The notes below the pieces were generated by a model that did no database searches, was not told the DNA's origin, and worked only from the letters and a program-made list of their open reading frames with translations. Made by a program: the position numbers and the translations under genes. Positions 63,304 through 64,000 of a stretch of 64,000 nt of DNA are shown piece by piece. The stretch covers positions 186,001 through 250,000 of the forward strand of contig JAFDVP010000012.1 in the NCBI GenBank assembly GCA_018268895.1, read 5' to 3'. The DNA is from Acidobacteriota bacterium (GTDB taxonomy: Bacteria; Acidobacteriota; Terriglobia; Terriglobales; Acidobacteriaceae). Each line of letters opens with the position of its first letter. The stretch's first letter is position 1.

Positions 63304-63732
63304 CTATGTGACAGACTGCCAGGGGTTATACGACCCCACGCTCCACACATGGCCCTCAGGATCGCGGCAGGTAAAGCCGCGGCCACCGTAGTCCATGTCC
63401 TGGATATCGAGGACTATCTCCGCCCCCGCGGCCTTCGCCGTCGCATAGACAGCGTCCGCATCGGGAACTACAAGGCAGATGCTCTGCGTGCTGCGCCGCC
63501 CGGTCTCATCCGGCATAGCCATCAGCTTTGCATACTCGCCGCCGTTATCGGCGGAACCCAGCATGATCATGCCACCGCCATAGGTAAGCTGCGCATGAGC
63601 CACCGCGTTGCCTTCACCCATGTAGACGGCGTGTTTCTCCAGCCCAAAGGCGCGAACGAGCCAGTCGATAGCCGCAAGTGCATTGCGGTAACGGAGACAC
63701 GGAATCAGGGTGGAGGGGGTCTGTGTACTCAT
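63304..63732 (-). CDS. VOC-family (glyoxalase/bleomycin-resistance-like) protein
   Basis: From the ATG at 63732 (MSTQTPSTLIPCLRY) the protein is 142 residues, one pair of beta-alpha-beta-beta-beta units: ALAAIDWLVRAFGLEKHAVY, HAQLTYGGGMIMLGS, QSICLVVPDADAVYATAKAAGA and GGRGFTCRDPEGHVWSVGSY. This is the PhnB/YdfO-like VOC branch. It resembles bleomycin-binding or glyoxalase-type proteins, but a catalytic role cannot be claimed. Four extra residues are possible from 63744. Confidence 0.87.
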   Translation of the reverse strand: MSTQTPSTLIPCLRYRNALAAIDWLVRAFGLEKHAVYMGEGNAVAHAQLTYGGGMIMLGSADNGGEYAKLMAMPDETGRRSTQSICLVVPDADAVYATAKAAGAEIVLDIQDMDYGGRGFTCRDPEGHVWSVGSYNPWQSVT

Positions 63733-63811
63733 ACAGTCCATCATCCTACGCAGCGAGTAACGATGCTGGCAAAATAAGATGCCACGCGCTGGAACCGGGG
63801 GAAAATGAAGT

Positions 63812-64000
63812 ATGAACTATCTCTGGCTTGCTGCCGCCATCTGTAGCGAGGTCTTCGCCACCTCTTCCCTGAAGGCCTCCGAGGGATTCACGCGCCTGTT
63901 CCCCTCCATCGCTGTCATCGCTGGCTACGGAGCGGCCTTCTACTGCCTCTCGCAGACGCTCAGGACAATCCCGATCGGCGTCGCCTACGCCATCTGGTCC
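63812..64000 (+). CDS. Small multidrug resistance (EmrE-like) transporter, N-terminal part
   Basis: ATG at 63812 opens a frame of 63 codons running off the window. It closely follows EmrE: the membrane-embedded Glu in [20 protein letters not shown] (residue 13), FTRLFPS, and segment 2 with [18 protein letters not shown] and [14 protein letters not shown] proteins are four-segment dimers that exchange protons for quaternary ammonium compounds. GGGGGA lies before the start. The C-terminal half is outside the window. Confidence 0.9.
   Translation, partial: MNYLWLAAAICSEVFATSSLKASEGFTRLFPSIAVIAGYGAAFYCLSQTLRTIPIGVAYAIWS

Overview
The window reads as a chromosomal stretch of a soil-type Acidobacteriota, most likely Acidobacteriaceae (Terriglobus, Granulicella or Edaphobacter relatives). 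The reasons are high GC, protein style, RND and TonB-type envelope genes of a Gram-negative cell, a sugar-scavenging repertoire, and dispersed intergenic palindromes whose translation (STALRSAQDD) I associate with this group. The assignment is an inference from style, not from a search. Both ends cut genes: polA on the left and an SMR efflux gene on the right.

Layout. 1-9.5 kb: polA (partial), queA, a DUF374 acyltransferase-like gene, an ABC-2 exporter pair, an MFS exporter, and recG, which carries repeat-derived insertions. 9.5-12.7 kb: a receiver-domain protein, phzF-like gene, then a compact locus made of a polycysteine leader peptide, a predicted attenuator, a 1-Cys peroxiredoxin and tRNA-Cys(GCA). 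12.7-20.7 kb: a TolC/adaptor/RND efflux operon facing an OmpR-type two-component system. 20.7-31 kb: a rhamnose and lactate catabolic island in transcription order lutA-lutB-lutC-rhaI-regulator-rhaD-rhaB, with rhaT divergent. Together these genes predict uptake of L-rhamnose, isomerisation, phosphorylation, cleavage to DHAP and lactaldehyde, oxidation of lactaldehyde to lactate by the dehydrogenase half of RhaD, and oxidation of lactate to pyruvate by LutABC.

31-36.5 kb: an S9 peptidase, a D-aminoacylase-like amidohydrolase and an amidase, all secreted by prediction. 36.5-48.7 kb: a LacI-type regulator, a GH39-like enzyme, a GH144-like protein, a half-length cyclic beta-1,2-glucan-synthase-like protein, a one-chain ABC exporter beside it (arrangement like chvA/chvB), and a DUF937-OmpA protein. 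48.9-64 kb: EF-G2, an FHA-GAF-SpoIIE phosphatase, ligA, small membrane proteins, a MogA/MoaB protein, a TonB-like protein, a 50-residue membrane peptide, miaA, hscB, DinB and VOC proteins, and the start of an emrE-like gene.

The most interesting items are the Cys leader, attenuator, peroxiredoxin and tRNA-Cys locus at 11.6-12.65 kb; a shared motif CAATAGAGA in three promoters of the rhamnose island; in-frame palindromic repeats inside recG; and the chvAB-like pair whose synthase lacks the phosphorylase half. All functional statements rest on motif recognition by eye; no database search was run.
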